Below are positions 9,058 through 16,988 of a stretch of DNA of 64,000 bases, piece by piece. Under the pieces are notes generated by a model that saw only the letters and a list, made by a program, of their open reading frames with translations, did no database searches and had not been told where the DNA came from. The DNA comes from Olleya sp. Hel_I_94. GTDB lineage: Bacteria; Bacteroidota; Bacteroidia; Flavobacteriales; Flavobacteriaceae. Made by a program: the position numbers and the translations under genes. The stretch's first letter is position 1. Each line of letters begins with the position of its first letter. The stretch lies in assembly GCF_007827365.1 (NCBI RefSeq), contig NZ_VISI01000002.1, positions 1,059,001 through 1,123,000 of the forward strand. Reading direction: 5' to 3'.

Positions 9058-10155
9058 CTATTTAAAGGTTAATTTACTAATCTTTTTATTTCCTGCAGCA
9101 TACGCTGTTGTTTCATCTATAAACCTAATAGTATAATACCCATCATCACTTAAATGCGTCCACGTATTACCAGCATCACTACTGTAATCTATTCCTTTAA
9201 ATCCAATTGCAACTAATTGTTGCGCATTGCTATTTGGTAGGTATTGCACACAGCTTCTGTAACCAGGCCCAGTACCATTAGACATAAGTTGCCATGTTTT
9301 TCCGCCATCAATAGTCTTTATTTTATTAGCCACATTATCATCTGCTTTGGTGTAATCTCCTCCTACTGCAAAACCATTGTTTTCATCATAAAAATCTATA
9401 CTATAAATACCTGTAGTTTCTAAGCCTTGTATAATTGGTGTTTCAAAGACCTCCCAAGTGTTTCCTTTATCTGGAGAATATAAAATACGACTAGCCTTAC
9501 CACCTGTAGCCACCCAAGTTTTATCGCCTACAATAGCTATATTAGTATCACTTGCAGCAAATGCAGCTTCTCCTTCTTTTGCTTTTGGTAACATATCACA
9601 CGATAGTTTTGTCCAAGACTCTCCTCCATCTCGTGTTATAATTACACTTAAACAATCATCTGTTGGATCTCCAATTGCAATACCTTCTTGGTCATTCCAA
9701 AATTCCATAGCATCGTAGAATGCTTTTTCATGATTTTCTTGATACACGACTGTGTTTTTATGTAAATCAACATCTAAATTAAAAATCAAAGCAGGTGACC
9801 CTATACTTAACCCATAACCTTTATTACTAGTAACAGCTAATGCTCTAAAATTTGGAATAATGCTATCGTGTTTTATTTGAATGGGGAATACCTTTTTAAT
9901 CGCATTAATTCCTGGTAAATCACTATGAAAATACATACCAAATTTACCTTCAGAAGTTAAGTAGGCTAAACCAACAGTATCAATAATTTCAATAGCTCTT
10001 ACATTTAAAGCATCATCTTCTATCAACGTTTCTATCTCAACAGCTGTAAAAGTTGTTTTGATTGGCTTTGGTACCGTTTTATATTTACCAATACCACAAC
10101 TACCTAATCCAATTATAAGCGAAATATTAAATATTAGATATATTATTTTTTTCAT
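9058..10155 (-). CDS. Ycf48/BNR-repeat lipoprotein
   Basis: 365 aa from the ATG at 10155. A longer reading from 10224 adds 23 residues in front of an obvious lipoprotein signal (KKIIYLIFNISLIIGLGSCG), so I chose the internal start. The mature part carries Ycf48-like photosynthesis/BNR propeller repeats, each with an Asp-box-like turn: GGESWTKL, GNTWEVF, GGKTWQL, AGNTWTHL. Such proteins are membrane-anchored beta-propellers, often annotated as oxidoreductase in Bacteroidetes, with no proven reaction. It is the last gene of the minus-strand operon YHYH - YwqK-like - SCO - this gene, 80 bp after the SCO stop, and so probably belongs to the ECF regulon (promoter at 12364-12393). Confidence 0.8.
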   Translation of the reverse strand: MKKIIYLIFNISLIIGLGSCGIGKYKTVPKPIKTTFTAVEIETLIEDDALNVRAIEIIDTVGLAYLTSEGKFGMYFHSDLPGINAIKKVFPIQIKHDSIIPNFRALAVTSNKGYGLSIGSPALIFNLDVDLHKNTVVYQENHEKAFYDAMEFWNDQEGIAIGDPTDDCLSVIITRDGGESWTKLSCDMLPKAKEGEAAFAASDTNIAIVGDKTWVATGGKASRILYSPDKGNTWEVFETPIIQGLETTGIYSIDFYDENNGFAVGGDYTKADDNVANKIKTIDGGKTWQLMSNGTGPGYRSCVQYLPNSNAQQLVAIGFKGIDYSSDAGNTWTHLSDDGYYTIRFIDETTAYAAGNKKISKLTFK

Positions 10156-10234
10156 GATTATTAATTTTCTATAAAAATAGAAAAGCTCCACCATTACAGC
10201 GAAGCTTTCCTGAAAAATAATCAACCAAAATTAT

Positions 10235-10903
10235 TTACCCTTCTATTTTTAATGCTTTTATATCTATAATTAATTGAGCTATGGAAGCTCTATTTAATCC
10301 ATTATAGATACCTCTTATGTGTTTATTTTTATCTATTAGTAAAAAATTTTCGGTGTGTAAAAAGTCATCAATACTTTTTATTTCTCCTAAATCACTTTCT
10401 ACAAAATAGTGATCTCTTCCCAAATCATATATTTGTTGTCTATCGCCTGTTACTAAATGCCATTTATTAGCTATAACGTTATTATTGGTAGCATAAGCAT
10501 TTAAAACAGAAACTGAATCTGTACTTGGCATTACCGAATGAGATAATAATAAAACGTCCTGATCGTTTTTAAATTCTTCCTGAATTTTGGCCATATTACC
10601 TGTCATTTTAGGACAAATACCTGGGCAGGTTGTAAAAAAGAAATCGGTAATATATATTTTATTATCAAACGTGCTTTGCGTTACCGTTTCTCCTAATTGG
10701 TTTTGTAAAGAAAAGTCAGGGATTTTATGAAACGCCCTTTCCTCTTTAGTATTAGGTGTTAACCAGTGCGGTGTAAACGAGTCATCGTTGTAATATGGCA
10801 GATACTCTACTCTGCTGTTTTCAATTACTTTAATGTTTTCTTTTTTAACGTCCTTCTTACAACTAGTAAAAATTAACACTACTATGATGCATAAGTATTT
10901 CAT
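10235..10903 (-). CDS. SCO1/SenC family lipoprotein
   Basis: 222 aa thioredoxin-fold protein. Lipoprotein signal IVVLIFTSCKKD. The copper-binding CxxxC is present in FFFTTCPGICPKM (about residues 92-104) and the conserved distal His in DDFLHTENF (about 185). SCO proteins carry copper or act as thiol reductants during assembly of the Cu(A) site of cytochrome oxidase or of other periplasmic copper enzymes. No oxidase genes are nearby. Instead it overlaps the YwqK-like gene by 4 bp (ATGA) and lies in the ECF-controlled operon, so here it may serve a stress or metal-related envelope process. Confidence 0.92.
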   Translation of the reverse strand: MKYLCIIVVLIFTSCKKDVKKENIKVIENSRVEYLPYYNDDSFTPHWLTPNTKEERAFHKIPDFSLQNQLGETVTQSTFDNKIYITDFFFTTCPGICPKMTGNMAKIQEEFKNDQDVLLLSHSVMPSTDSVSVLNAYATNNNVIANKWHLVTGDRQQIYDLGRDHYFVESDLGEIKSIDDFLHTENFLLIDKNKHIRGIYNGLNRASIAQLIIDIKALKIEG

Positions 10904-11526
10904 AAAACTATTTTTTTTCTGATTACAACTTCATCTTCTAATCTAACACATGAACTAGCCCGTCTCATACCAAAAATACGTCCATTTTTTGCTTCGTAAT
11001 TAACATATAATTTGCCATTAGCTAACCACGCTTTTTGAAAACCATGCTCTTTTCCATCCGCAAAATTTCTTAATTTAAACATTTGCCCATCAGGAAACCA
11101 TTGTTTTTCTTCACCTTGCTTTACACCGTTTTCATAAAACGACTGCCCAGATAACTCACCATTTTCCCACCATGTTTTATAAACACCGTCTAACTTATTA
11201 TTTTTATAATAAGATTCTAGTTGTAGTTTTTTATTTTTAGTCCAACGTTTTGCTACACCTTCTCTTCTTCCATTAAAAAAACCTAATTTTTCTTCTAAAA
11301 CGCCATTTGGATAATATTTTAAAGAATAACCAGTATACGGTTTGTCTTTGTAATACCATCTTCCTTTATTACCATTAAGTACCAATGCTTCCTTTAATAA
11401 TTCTACATTACCTATAACTATTGCCTGTTCATTTTTAGTGACGGTATTACTACTTGTACTATCAGAAGCGTCTTTACAACCTGTTATTGTAAATACTATA
11501 ACTATAAAAAAAAGAATTGGTCTCAT
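10900..11526 (-). CDS. YwqK-family (MORN-like repeat) lipoprotein
   Basis: 208 aa. Lipoprotein signal IVFTITGCKDA. From about residue 60 it has repeating MORN-like blocks: YYPNGVLEEKLGFFNGRREG, TKNKKLQLESYYKNNKLDG, WENGELSGQSFYENGVKQG, FPDGQMFKLRNFADGKEHG. NCBI names such proteins toxin-antitoxin system YwqK family antitoxin, but export as a lipoprotein and the lack of a toxin partner argue against that role here. The stop overlaps the SCO start by 4 bp and the start lies 11 bp after the YHYH gene, so it is translationally coupled within the ECF-controlled operon. Confidence 0.8.
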   Translation of the reverse strand: MRPILFFIVIVFTITGCKDASDSTSSNTVTKNEQAIVIGNVELLKEALVLNGNKGRWYYKDKPYTGYSLKYYPNGVLEEKLGFFNGRREGVAKRWTKNKKLQLESYYKNNKLDGVYKTWWENGELSGQSFYENGVKQGEEKQWFPDGQMFKLRNFADGKEHGFQKAWLANGKLYVNYEAKNGRIFGMRRASSCVRLEDEVVIRKKIVL

Positions 11527-11537
11527 GCTTTTATATT

Positions 11538-12335
11538 TTAGTAACCTTGGAATGGTCCTGCAAATAATACATATGCTGGTGCGTATGCATAATTGCTAGC
11601 CGGATATACTTCGTTTATTATATGGTAATGATACTCCTCTACTCCATTTGTGTATTGTGTAGTAGATGTATGACCACCAGAAGCATCTAAATCTGTAGGA
11701 TGTGTACCTGTAGCACTACATTGTCTACCATAAATAAACACACCATCCAATAATATTCCAACTAAACTATCGTCGTTGCTAGTAATTGGTGTAGGCTCTA
11801 AATGATAGTGATATACACCAGGACCTTTATGTGCGCCAGCCCAATCTAAACTTCCAGCTGCTTGATCTAAATCTCCCATGCCTTCCTGATCATTAAAAAT
11901 AGACGCACCACTAACAGCAATACCAATAGTGTTTAATTGTGTAGTAACGGAGGCACCTGTTAAATTTGGTGTTGCATCCACTGTAAAACTTGCAGCTTCT
12001 CCTTGACCTCCGCCAATATATGTGTTTTGAGTTGTTTTAGTTACGCCAGGTTCATCAATATAAAGTGCATTATCAGGTTCCCAATAAATTGAAGTATGAT
12101 CAGGAAACCCTGTCGTTTCAATATTTACTTGAGTACCATCATCAGATAGTAGTACTGTAACAGCATCCGAATTAAATGCTGAAAACGCTGCATGTAATTC
12201 TGTTACAGCTACCTCCTCATCATCATTAGTACCATCAATTACTGAAACGTCACTTACTGAATCATCACTATTACAAGCAAATAATGCTAAAGCAACAATT
12301 GAAATGTACGTTAAAGGTTTAAATATAAGTTTCAT
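11538..12335 (-). CDS. YHYH domain lipoprotein
   Basis: 265 aa. Lipoprotein signal VALALFACNSDD followed by an acidic linker. The YHYH signature appears twice (GVYHYHLEP near residue 175 and EEYHYHIINE near 240), with LLDGVFIYGRQC between. The YHYH domain is found in exported proteins of marine bacteria. The histidines suggest metal binding, but no function is established to my knowledge. It is the first gene of a four-gene operon and has the ECF-type promoter E (12364-12393) with a leader of about 20 nt. Confidence 0.85.
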   Translation of the reverse strand: MKLIFKPLTYISIVALALFACNSDDSVSDVSVIDGTNDDEEVAVTELHAAFSAFNSDAVTVLLSDDGTQVNIETTGFPDHTSIYWEPDNALYIDEPGVTKTTQNTYIGGGQGEAASFTVDATPNLTGASVTTQLNTIGIAVSGASIFNDQEGMGDLDQAAGSLDWAGAHKGPGVYHYHLEPTPITSNDDSLVGILLDGVFIYGRQCSATGTHPTDLDASGGHTSTTQYTNGVEEYHYHIINEVYPASNYAYAPAYVLFAGPFQGY

Positions 12336-12363
12336 ACTATTAGCGTTTTAAGGTTATTTAAAG

Positions 12364-12393
12364 TTTAGATGCGTGTTATCAAAAAAACTTGCT
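12364..12393 (-). promoter_or_regulatory. ECF sigma promoter, copy E (YHYH-YwqK-SCO-Ycf48 operon)
   Basis: Minus strand: AGCAAGTT (12393-12386), 14 bp, CATCTAAA (12371-12364). The spacing and -10 element are identical to copies A-D; the first three bases differ from CAC. 28 bp separate the CATCTAAA from the ATG at 12335. Confidence 0.8.
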
Positions 12394-12409
12394 TTTTATT
12401 TTATATAAA

Positions 12410-13552
12410 TTAATTTCTTCCGCCTTGAGGACGTCCGCCTTGTGGTCTTTGTCCTCCATTTTTTGAGGCTTTTTCTAATTCTTCTTTTGTAATAAAACCA
12501 TCGCTATTGCTATCAATTTTAGAAAAGTCTTCTTTTAAAGGCCCTTTAGCTTCGTTAACAGATAATTTACCATCATTATTAGCATCCATCTTTTCTATTA
12601 TTTGAGATGGATCTGGTCGTTCTCCTTGACCATTTGGTTGTCCATTTGGTGGTCCTTGTTGATCTGCTTCTACTTCTCCCATAACACAACGACCAACATA
12701 AGGAAACTGATTAGTTACTAAATACATATACTTACCATCAACAGTAATACCATTACACTCGTCTAAATCTCCATAACCAGCTACATACTCGTAATCAGAG
12801 CCATATGTCCCATCATGATGACCACCAACAGCAATATCCATATGTTGATGAGGATTATCATAAGTACAATCTTCACCTTCTCTGGTTCCGTCTAACAGTT
12901 TAAAGCTAGGTTTATACTGTCCACTTTTTGAATAGTACATAGGAAAACCATCATGAGCAAATCCAATATGAACCAAATCTTGTCCTGTATCAAATTTTGA
13001 AATCACAGACGTTGGCGTCCCATGATAATGATAAGCACCTGTAGGTTGTACATGTGCATGATTAAAATCCAAACCAAGATCTATAACATCCTGAATAGCC
13101 TCTACACGATAATTTTCTCCTGTATCACAAATAACCACCTCTGCAGTTTGAGGTTCAAATTTAATTCCATTTAAAGCAATTCCTGGTTCTCTCATCCATT
13201 GCGCTTTACCAGTATATTTTGGTATTAATGGAAATGAATAAGTGATATCCTGAGGCGCGATAGTATTTGGATTACCTGGATTAGGAAAAGCTCCTGTGTC
13301 ATGGTTTGGTAATGAATTGGTCACCATAATACGTGTATCTCCAACAATACTAACTTTAGTTTTAGTCCCAAAAGTAGCATCCTCTAGGTCGTAATTCCCG
13401 TAATAATTGGTTGTAGAATTTACGTTATTTTCTGTGTCATGGGAATGATTTTCGGATCCATCATGACTATGAGACGTAGATTTTTTTTGACTATTACAAC
13501 CTAACAAAAGTCCAATAATCACTAGTGTAATAATTTTAAATATATTTTTCAT
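12410..13552 (-). CDS. YHYH domain lipoprotein with C-terminal EF-hand pair
   Basis: 380 aa. Lipoprotein signal VIIGLLLGCNSQKK, then a His-rich linker (HSHDGSENHSHDTENN). The YHYH domain spans about 60-290 with GAYHYHGTPTS and the later ECNGITVDGKYMY and NQFPYVGRCVMGE. A Gly/Pro/Gln-rich linker leads to two EF-hand loops (DANNDGKLSVNE and DSNSDGFITKEE) and a Gly/Arg-rich tail. The EF-hand pair is closely similar to that in the small protein at 15753-16037. It is the second gene of an operon, 24 bp after the four-EF-hand protein, driven by ECF promoter D. It is likely a surface or periplasmic metal/calcium-binding protein. Function unknown. Confidence 0.85.
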   Translation of the reverse strand: MKNIFKIITLVIIGLLLGCNSQKKSTSHSHDGSENHSHDTENNVNSTTNYYGNYDLEDATFGTKTKVSIVGDTRIMVTNSLPNHDTGAFPNPGNPNTIAPQDITYSFPLIPKYTGKAQWMREPGIALNGIKFEPQTAEVVICDTGENYRVEAIQDVIDLGLDFNHAHVQPTGAYHYHGTPTSVISKFDTGQDLVHIGFAHDGFPMYYSKSGQYKPSFKLLDGTREGEDCTYDNPHQHMDIAVGGHHDGTYGSDYEYVAGYGDLDECNGITVDGKYMYLVTNQFPYVGRCVMGEVEADQQGPPNGQPNGQGERPDPSQIIEKMDANNDGKLSVNEAKGPLKEDFSKIDSNSDGFITKEELEKASKNGGQRPQGGRPQGGRN

Positions 13553-13576
13553 TTGTTTGGTTATTCTTGTTTAACA

Positions 13577-14104
13577 TCAGTCTCTTTTTCTACGTTTAGG
13601 CTTATCGTCAGTTTCAAAAAACGCCTTTAATTCTTCCAAATCTAACTCACCATCACTATTAGTATCTATCTTACTAAAATTATCAGATAATTCAATTTTC
13701 TTTTTAGCAGCTACTTCTAATTCATTTAATGTTCCGTCACCATTATCATCAACAGCTTTGATTATTTTTTTAGCTGAAATTTTTCTAGGCTTACTATCAT
13801 CTAAAGACACTTTTAATTCATCCAAATCAATCACTCCATCTTCGTTAGTGTCAATGACATCAAAATCTTCTGATATTTTCCCTCTTTCATCGCTAGCTGC
13901 TTCATCTTTATCAATCACTTGATCTTTATTAATGTCTAATTTTGAAAGAATTTCAGACGCATCTGGTGTGCCTCCACGTTGCTGACCTCTTCCGCCTCCT
14001 CTTCCGCCTTGTCCACCTCCACCTGGAGGTCCTTGAGCAAAAACGCTAAAACATAATAGCATTGAAAAGACTGTTAATACTGTTTTTAATTGGTTATTTT
14101 TCAT
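13577..14104 (-). CDS. Secreted four-EF-hand protein
   Basis: 175 aa. Signal peptide (LKTVLTVFSMLLCFSVFAQ) then a Gly/Arg/Gln-rich low-complexity linker and four EF-hand type loops: DINKDQVIDKDE, DTNEDGVIDLDE, DDNGDGTLNELE and DTNSDGELDLEE. All keep the alternate acidic residues and the position-12 Glu needed for calcium. It ends in a basic tail (KPKRRKRD). It is first gene of the operon from ECF promoter D (14126-14155), with 21 bp between -10 element and ATG. Probably a periplasmic or surface calcium binder. Confidence 0.88.
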   Translation of the reverse strand: MKNNQLKTVLTVFSMLLCFSVFAQGPPGGGGQGGRGGGRGQQRGGTPDASEILSKLDINKDQVIDKDEAASDERGKISEDFDVIDTNEDGVIDLDELKVSLDDSKPRKISAKKIIKAVDDNGDGTLNELEVAAKKKIELSDNFSKIDTNSDGELDLEELKAFFETDDKPKRRKRD

Positions 14105-14125
14105 TTTTAAATACTGTTTATAAGC

Positions 14126-14155
14126 TTTAGATGTTTTTATTCTATAAAACTTGTG
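14126..14155 (-). promoter_or_regulatory. ECF sigma promoter, copy D (EF-hand / YHYH-EF-hand operon)
   Basis: Minus strand: CACAAGTT (14155-14148), 14 bp, CATCTAAA (14133-14126), followed by 21 bp and the ATG of the EF-hand gene at 14104. Same layout as copies A, B, C and E. Confidence 0.85.
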
Positions 14156-14207
14156 ATAAAATGTTTTATATTGAAGTTATTTCGTCTTAATAGTATATCG
14201 TTATTAT

Positions 14208-14240
14208 AAAGGCCTCATAAGTTTTACATAATGAAGCCTT
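14208..14240 (-). terminator. Weak hairpin after the CotH-type gene
   Basis: AAAGGCCTCAT / ATGAAGCCTTT form an 11-bp stem with one mismatch about 30 bp beyond the CotH-like stop codon on the minus strand. There is no good U tract, so it may be an RNA 3' end or processing hairpin rather than a strict intrinsic terminator. Confidence 0.45.
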
Positions 14241-14271
14241 TAACTGCTATTAAAAAACTAATTAATTATTT

Positions 14272-15720
14272 TTAATCTAAGTAATCACTAACTGCTGTTG
14301 CACGAGATGATACATGTGTATTTAAAAGGTTAACTGCATTTTGGAAATCCGAACCATTTTCTAAAAAACTATAACCTGCAACTTCTGATGTTGCATAAGG
14401 TTGTATTAATGCTGCGTAATTCGCGTACAGAGACTGAATTGTGCTAACATTAAAAGCATTTTCTACAACGTCTTGTACATAGGTGTCATATTGCGCTTTG
14501 TAAACCGAGTCTTGATACAAATAGCCAATTAATGGCCATTCAGAGTTGTTTAAACCGGAAAAATCCAATGGTAATGAGCCTCCCATTTTTCCTGTTTGCA
14601 AAGCTTCGTTATTATCCCATGGTATCCATGTTAGTTTACTAGTATCGGGATTGTTATATAAAAAATAATTATGTGTCATCCTTCCATAAGTATCCCAATT
14701 TTGAACGACTGTATTAACTGCTAAGTATTTTATAAAAACATCTGTATCAAACACAGCGTCAAGATTTGCTCTCCATGATTCTGGGTCTGTAGTTCTTGAA
14801 CCATCATTTATTACAGCTAATAAACTAGCAACATCATCAAAATCGCCTTCATCTTCATTAGTTTTTTTAACGTATTCACTTTCATTATAAGTTCCCATAG
14901 CAAAACTAGCAGCAACACCATCTGGCTTGTATAAATTACCATCATCATCAGAAAATTGTGTATCTAAAACGGTATCATCCACTTCTTCCACCATAGTGTA
15001 CAGTCCAAAATATTGTGGTCCATCACCATGGTCTACATAAACGGTATAAAATGCGGTATGTGAGGCTACTAATCCTGAGTTTCTAAAAACATCTGTCGCT
15101 ACTTTTTCGCGCAACATAGACTTATCATCAAAGTTATTTTTAAGACTTAACTTTTTAAAACCATAAAAACGTTGGTTGTCTATTTGTGGATAATCATCTT
15201 CAAACTCATCAAAATCTAATTTAAGCGAAAGTTTTAAAATCCCATTTTGCCAGCTAGTTTGTAAACTAGAATTACCTTTAAATCTTACACCAACGCGATA
15301 CCATTCAATACCATTATAAAATACTTCGGCAGGTACAAAAATTGGATCTTCATCAGTTTCTGTTAAAACACCACCACCAGCTCCTCCTGGACCACCTGCA
15401 CCAGCTCCAAAAGTTCCGTAAAGGCTTGTCATATTATCAAGCATAGATTGCCAACGTGCTTCAGTAATTACTATATCTAATCTTTTTACAGCGTTATCTT
15501 CAAATACTTCTTCAAAATTAGGATCTGCATCTTTACTGTGCGTCTCAGAAGTCCAATCTGTGGCTTCAAAATCAGTATCGTCAATTACTACAACGTCTTC
15601 ATCCTCTATTTCTGTTGTTGTAACACTATCATCGTCATTACAAGAAGTAAAGACTGTAAGCGTTATACCAAATACAACTGCTATTAATAAAAGGTTTAAT
15701 TTGCTTTTTATATACTTCAT
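14272..15720 (-). CDS. CotH-type secreted protein kinase homologue (lipoprotein)
   Basis: 482 aa. Lipoprotein signal LTVFTSCNDDD and a long acidic linker. The CotH domain runs from about residue 75 to the end: VGVRFKGNSSLQTSW, the core KKLSLKNNFDDKSMLREK, the hinge GLYTMVEEVDD, NLYKPDG, the catalytic-loop-like VVQNWDTYGRMTHNYFLY and the metal-binding WIPWDNNEAL. Characterised CotH proteins are atypical kinases that phosphorylate spore-coat proteins; homologues in Gram-negatives are exported and mostly unstudied. A Gly/Ala-rich insert (GTFGAGAGGPGGAGGG) lies near residue 98. The gene follows a small EF-hand protein by 32 bp and is driven by ECF promoter C. Kinase activity is inferred from family and retained Asp residues. 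Confidence 0.88.
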   Translation of the reverse strand: MKYIKSKLNLLLIAVVFGITLTVFTSCNDDDSVTTTEIEDEDVVVIDDTDFEATDWTSETHSKDADPNFEEVFEDNAVKRLDIVITEARWQSMLDNMTSLYGTFGAGAGGPGGAGGGVLTETDEDPIFVPAEVFYNGIEWYRVGVRFKGNSSLQTSWQNGILKLSLKLDFDEFEDDYPQIDNQRFYGFKKLSLKNNFDDKSMLREKVATDVFRNSGLVASHTAFYTVYVDHGDGPQYFGLYTMVEEVDDTVLDTQFSDDDGNLYKPDGVAASFAMGTYNESEYVKKTNEDEGDFDDVASLLAVINDGSRTTDPESWRANLDAVFDTDVFIKYLAVNTVVQNWDTYGRMTHNYFLYNNPDTSKLTWIPWDNNEALQTGKMGGSLPLDFSGLNNSEWPLIGYLYQDSVYKAQYDTYVQDVVENAFNVSTIQSLYANYAALIQPYATSEVAGYSFLENGSDFQNAVNLLNTHVSSRATAVSDYLD

Positions 15721-15752
15721 ATTATTTATGGTTTATTGGTTATGTTATCTAA

Positions 15753-16037
15753 TTAGTTACGTTCTCTTTTTTTTGGTTTTGGTGCTTTTTTAAATTCAGC
15801 TTCAGATATAAATCCGTCTTCATCTGTATCAATTTTATCAAAATTTTCTTTTAAAGGTCCTTTGATTTCGGATTTAGATAATTTACCGTCTTCATCTTTA
15901 TCCAATTCTTTTAATAACTGACTAAATGTTGGTGGTTCTTTTTTCTGCTTATCGCTAGATTGAGCGCTAACACTAGTTACACTTAAAACTGTTAAACCAA
16001 ACACTAATACTGCTGTACTTAATATGTTGTTTTTCAT
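15753..16037 (-). CDS. Small secreted EF-hand protein
   Basis: 94 aa from the ATG at 16037; an upstream reading to 16097 would run through the promoter and precede a clear signal peptide (NNILSTAVLVFGLTVLSVT...VSAQ), so the internal start is right. Two EF-hand loops follow (DKDEDGKLSKSE and DTDEDGFISEAE), joined by IKGPLKENFDKI, and a basic end (KPKKRERN). The pair is nearly the same as the one closing the YHYH protein at 12410-13552. It is first gene before the CotH-like kinase, under ECF promoter C, with 25 bp between -10 element and ATG. It could be a calcium sensor or substrate for that kinase (inference). Confidence 0.85.
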   Translation of the reverse strand: MKNNILSTAVLVFGLTVLSVTSVSAQSSDKQKKEPPTFSQLLKELDKDEDGKLSKSEIKGPLKENFDKIDTDEDGFISEAEFKKAPKPKKRERN

Positions 16038-16062
16038 GACTAAAAATTTATTTGTTATGGTG

Positions 16063-16092
16063 TTTAGATGTCTAGTTTTAAAATAACTTGTG
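16063..16092 (-). promoter_or_regulatory. ECF sigma promoter, copy C (EF-hand / CotH operon)
   Basis: Minus strand: CACAAGTT (16092-16085), 14 bp, CATCTAAA (16070-16063); 25 bp to the ATG at 16037. Confidence 0.87.
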
Positions 16093-16115
16093 GCCAATTA
16101 TGTTAAATAAAACAC

Positions 16116-16151
16116 AAAAAAAAAGACCTTTAATTTACCGAAGGTCTTTTT
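16116..16151 (-). terminator. Terminator of the anti-sigma / Spy-like unit
   Basis: AAAAGACCTT / AAGGTCTTTT stem with a 10-base loop, with a run of A on the plus strand giving the U tract on the minus transcript, about 25 bp past the stop of the Spy-like gene. Confidence 0.8.
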
Positions 16152-16174
16152 ATATTTTTTAATAACATTGTGTT

Positions 16175-16636
16175 TTAATCTGGTCTATTAGGATGTTCTG
16201 GTCCTTGATTATCAAATCTTCGTGCTTTTTTTATTATAGATTTAAATTGTTCTTTTTGTTTATCATCAGACAAATTATAAATTGCCCTTAATCTTTTAAA
16301 CAATTCGTGTTCTCTTGTAATTGTTTTGTCTGCAATATTTACTATTAAATTATCTATCTCTTGTTGATCAATTGAAGCTGCAGTAATATTACTAAACAAC
16401 TGGTCTTTTAAAGACTTAATAGCATCACCAACTGCACGCATATTATTGTGATGTTTAGCTTCTAAACTTTTAAATTGTGCTAATTGTTGGTCATTAAATT
16501 TTAACTCAGTTACAATAAAATCTCCTGATGCTTTAGGTCCATTCTGACCTGGACGACCTATATAATTGAATAGAAAAAAGCCATTCATTATAATTAAAAC
16601 AATAAGTAAAAGATATAAAACGGTGTGTTTTTTCAT
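16175..16636 (-). CDS. Spy/CpxP-like membrane-anchored periplasmic protein
   Basis: 153 aa. One N-terminal TM or uncleaved signal (about 6-25, LYLLLIVLIIMNGFFLFNYI) and a helical periplasmic domain with the pattern of Spy/CpxP and metal-sensing relatives: ELKFNDQQLAQFKSLEAKHH, then HELFKRLRAIYNLSDDKQKEQFKSII. It lies 2 bp after the putative anti-sigma gene, so the two are translationally coupled. By analogy with CnrX/CpxP it may sense envelope or metal stress and control the anti-sigma factor. The signal is not known. Confidence 0.75.
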   Translation of the reverse strand: MKKHTVLYLLLIVLIIMNGFFLFNYIGRPGQNGPKASGDFIVTELKFNDQQLAQFKSLEAKHHNNMRAVGDAIKSLKDQLFSNITAASIDQQEIDNLIVNIADKTITREHELFKRLRAIYNLSDDKQKEQFKSIIKKARRFDNQGPEHPNRPD

Positions 16637-16638
16637 GA

Positions 16639-16953
16639 TTATAATTTTAAAAATGAAGATTCTGAATCTGAGTTCAATCCATAATCTGAGGCAAAACTAG
16701 AAATAGCGTCGTTATATTTTGTGCTATTAATTTGGCGGATAGCATATACGTTAACAATTACAACACAAACTAACGTTGCTAATTGTAATTGCGGTGTAAA
16801 CCAACTCCAAGATTTAGAAGTTACCTGTTTTTCTGCAAACATTTTTTGCATAGTTTTATCCTTAAAAAAAGGAGAAACTTGGACACTATTTAAAGTATCT
16901 AAAGCATTTAATGTGCTATCTATTTTATCTTGAATGTTATTATTTGTGTTCAT
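16639..16953 (-). CDS. Putative anti-sigma factor, single TM
   Basis: 104 aa. The cytoplasmic N-terminal segment (DKIDSTLNALDTLNSVQVSPFF) is of the type found in small Bacteroidetes anti-sigma-like proteins; one TM helix (about 54-74, LQLATLVCVVIVNVYAI); short periplasmic tail. It sits between the ECF sigma gene and a Spy-like gene. An ECF promoter (copy B) lies so close that only 5 bp separate the -10 element from the annotated ATG. Either the mRNA is leaderless or translation starts later, for example at the ATT codon at 16935. No named domain recognised; role inferred from context. Confidence 0.65.
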   Translation of the reverse strand: MNTNNNIQDKIDSTLNALDTLNSVQVSPFFKDKTMQKMFAEKQVTSKSWSWFTPQLQLATLVCVVIVNVYAIRQINSTKYNDAISSFASDYGLNSDSESSFLKL

Positions 16954-16958
16954 ATTAA

Positions 16959-16988
16959 TTTAGATGTAATAGTCTTAAAAAACTTGTG
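16959..16988 (-). promoter_or_regulatory. ECF sigma promoter, copy B (anti-sigma / Spy-like unit)
   Basis: Minus strand: CACAAGTT (16988-16981), 14 bp, CATCTAAA (16966-16959). It fills the 35-bp gap between the sigma gene stop (16989) and the next ATG (16953), giving the anti-sigma gene extra transcription beyond read-through. Confidence 0.82.

Noticed and set aside
10900-11526. YwqK-like protein as an antitoxin of a toxin-antitoxin pair
   Set aside because: It has a lipoprotein signal and sits in an exported-protein operon; no toxin-like small gene is adjacent.
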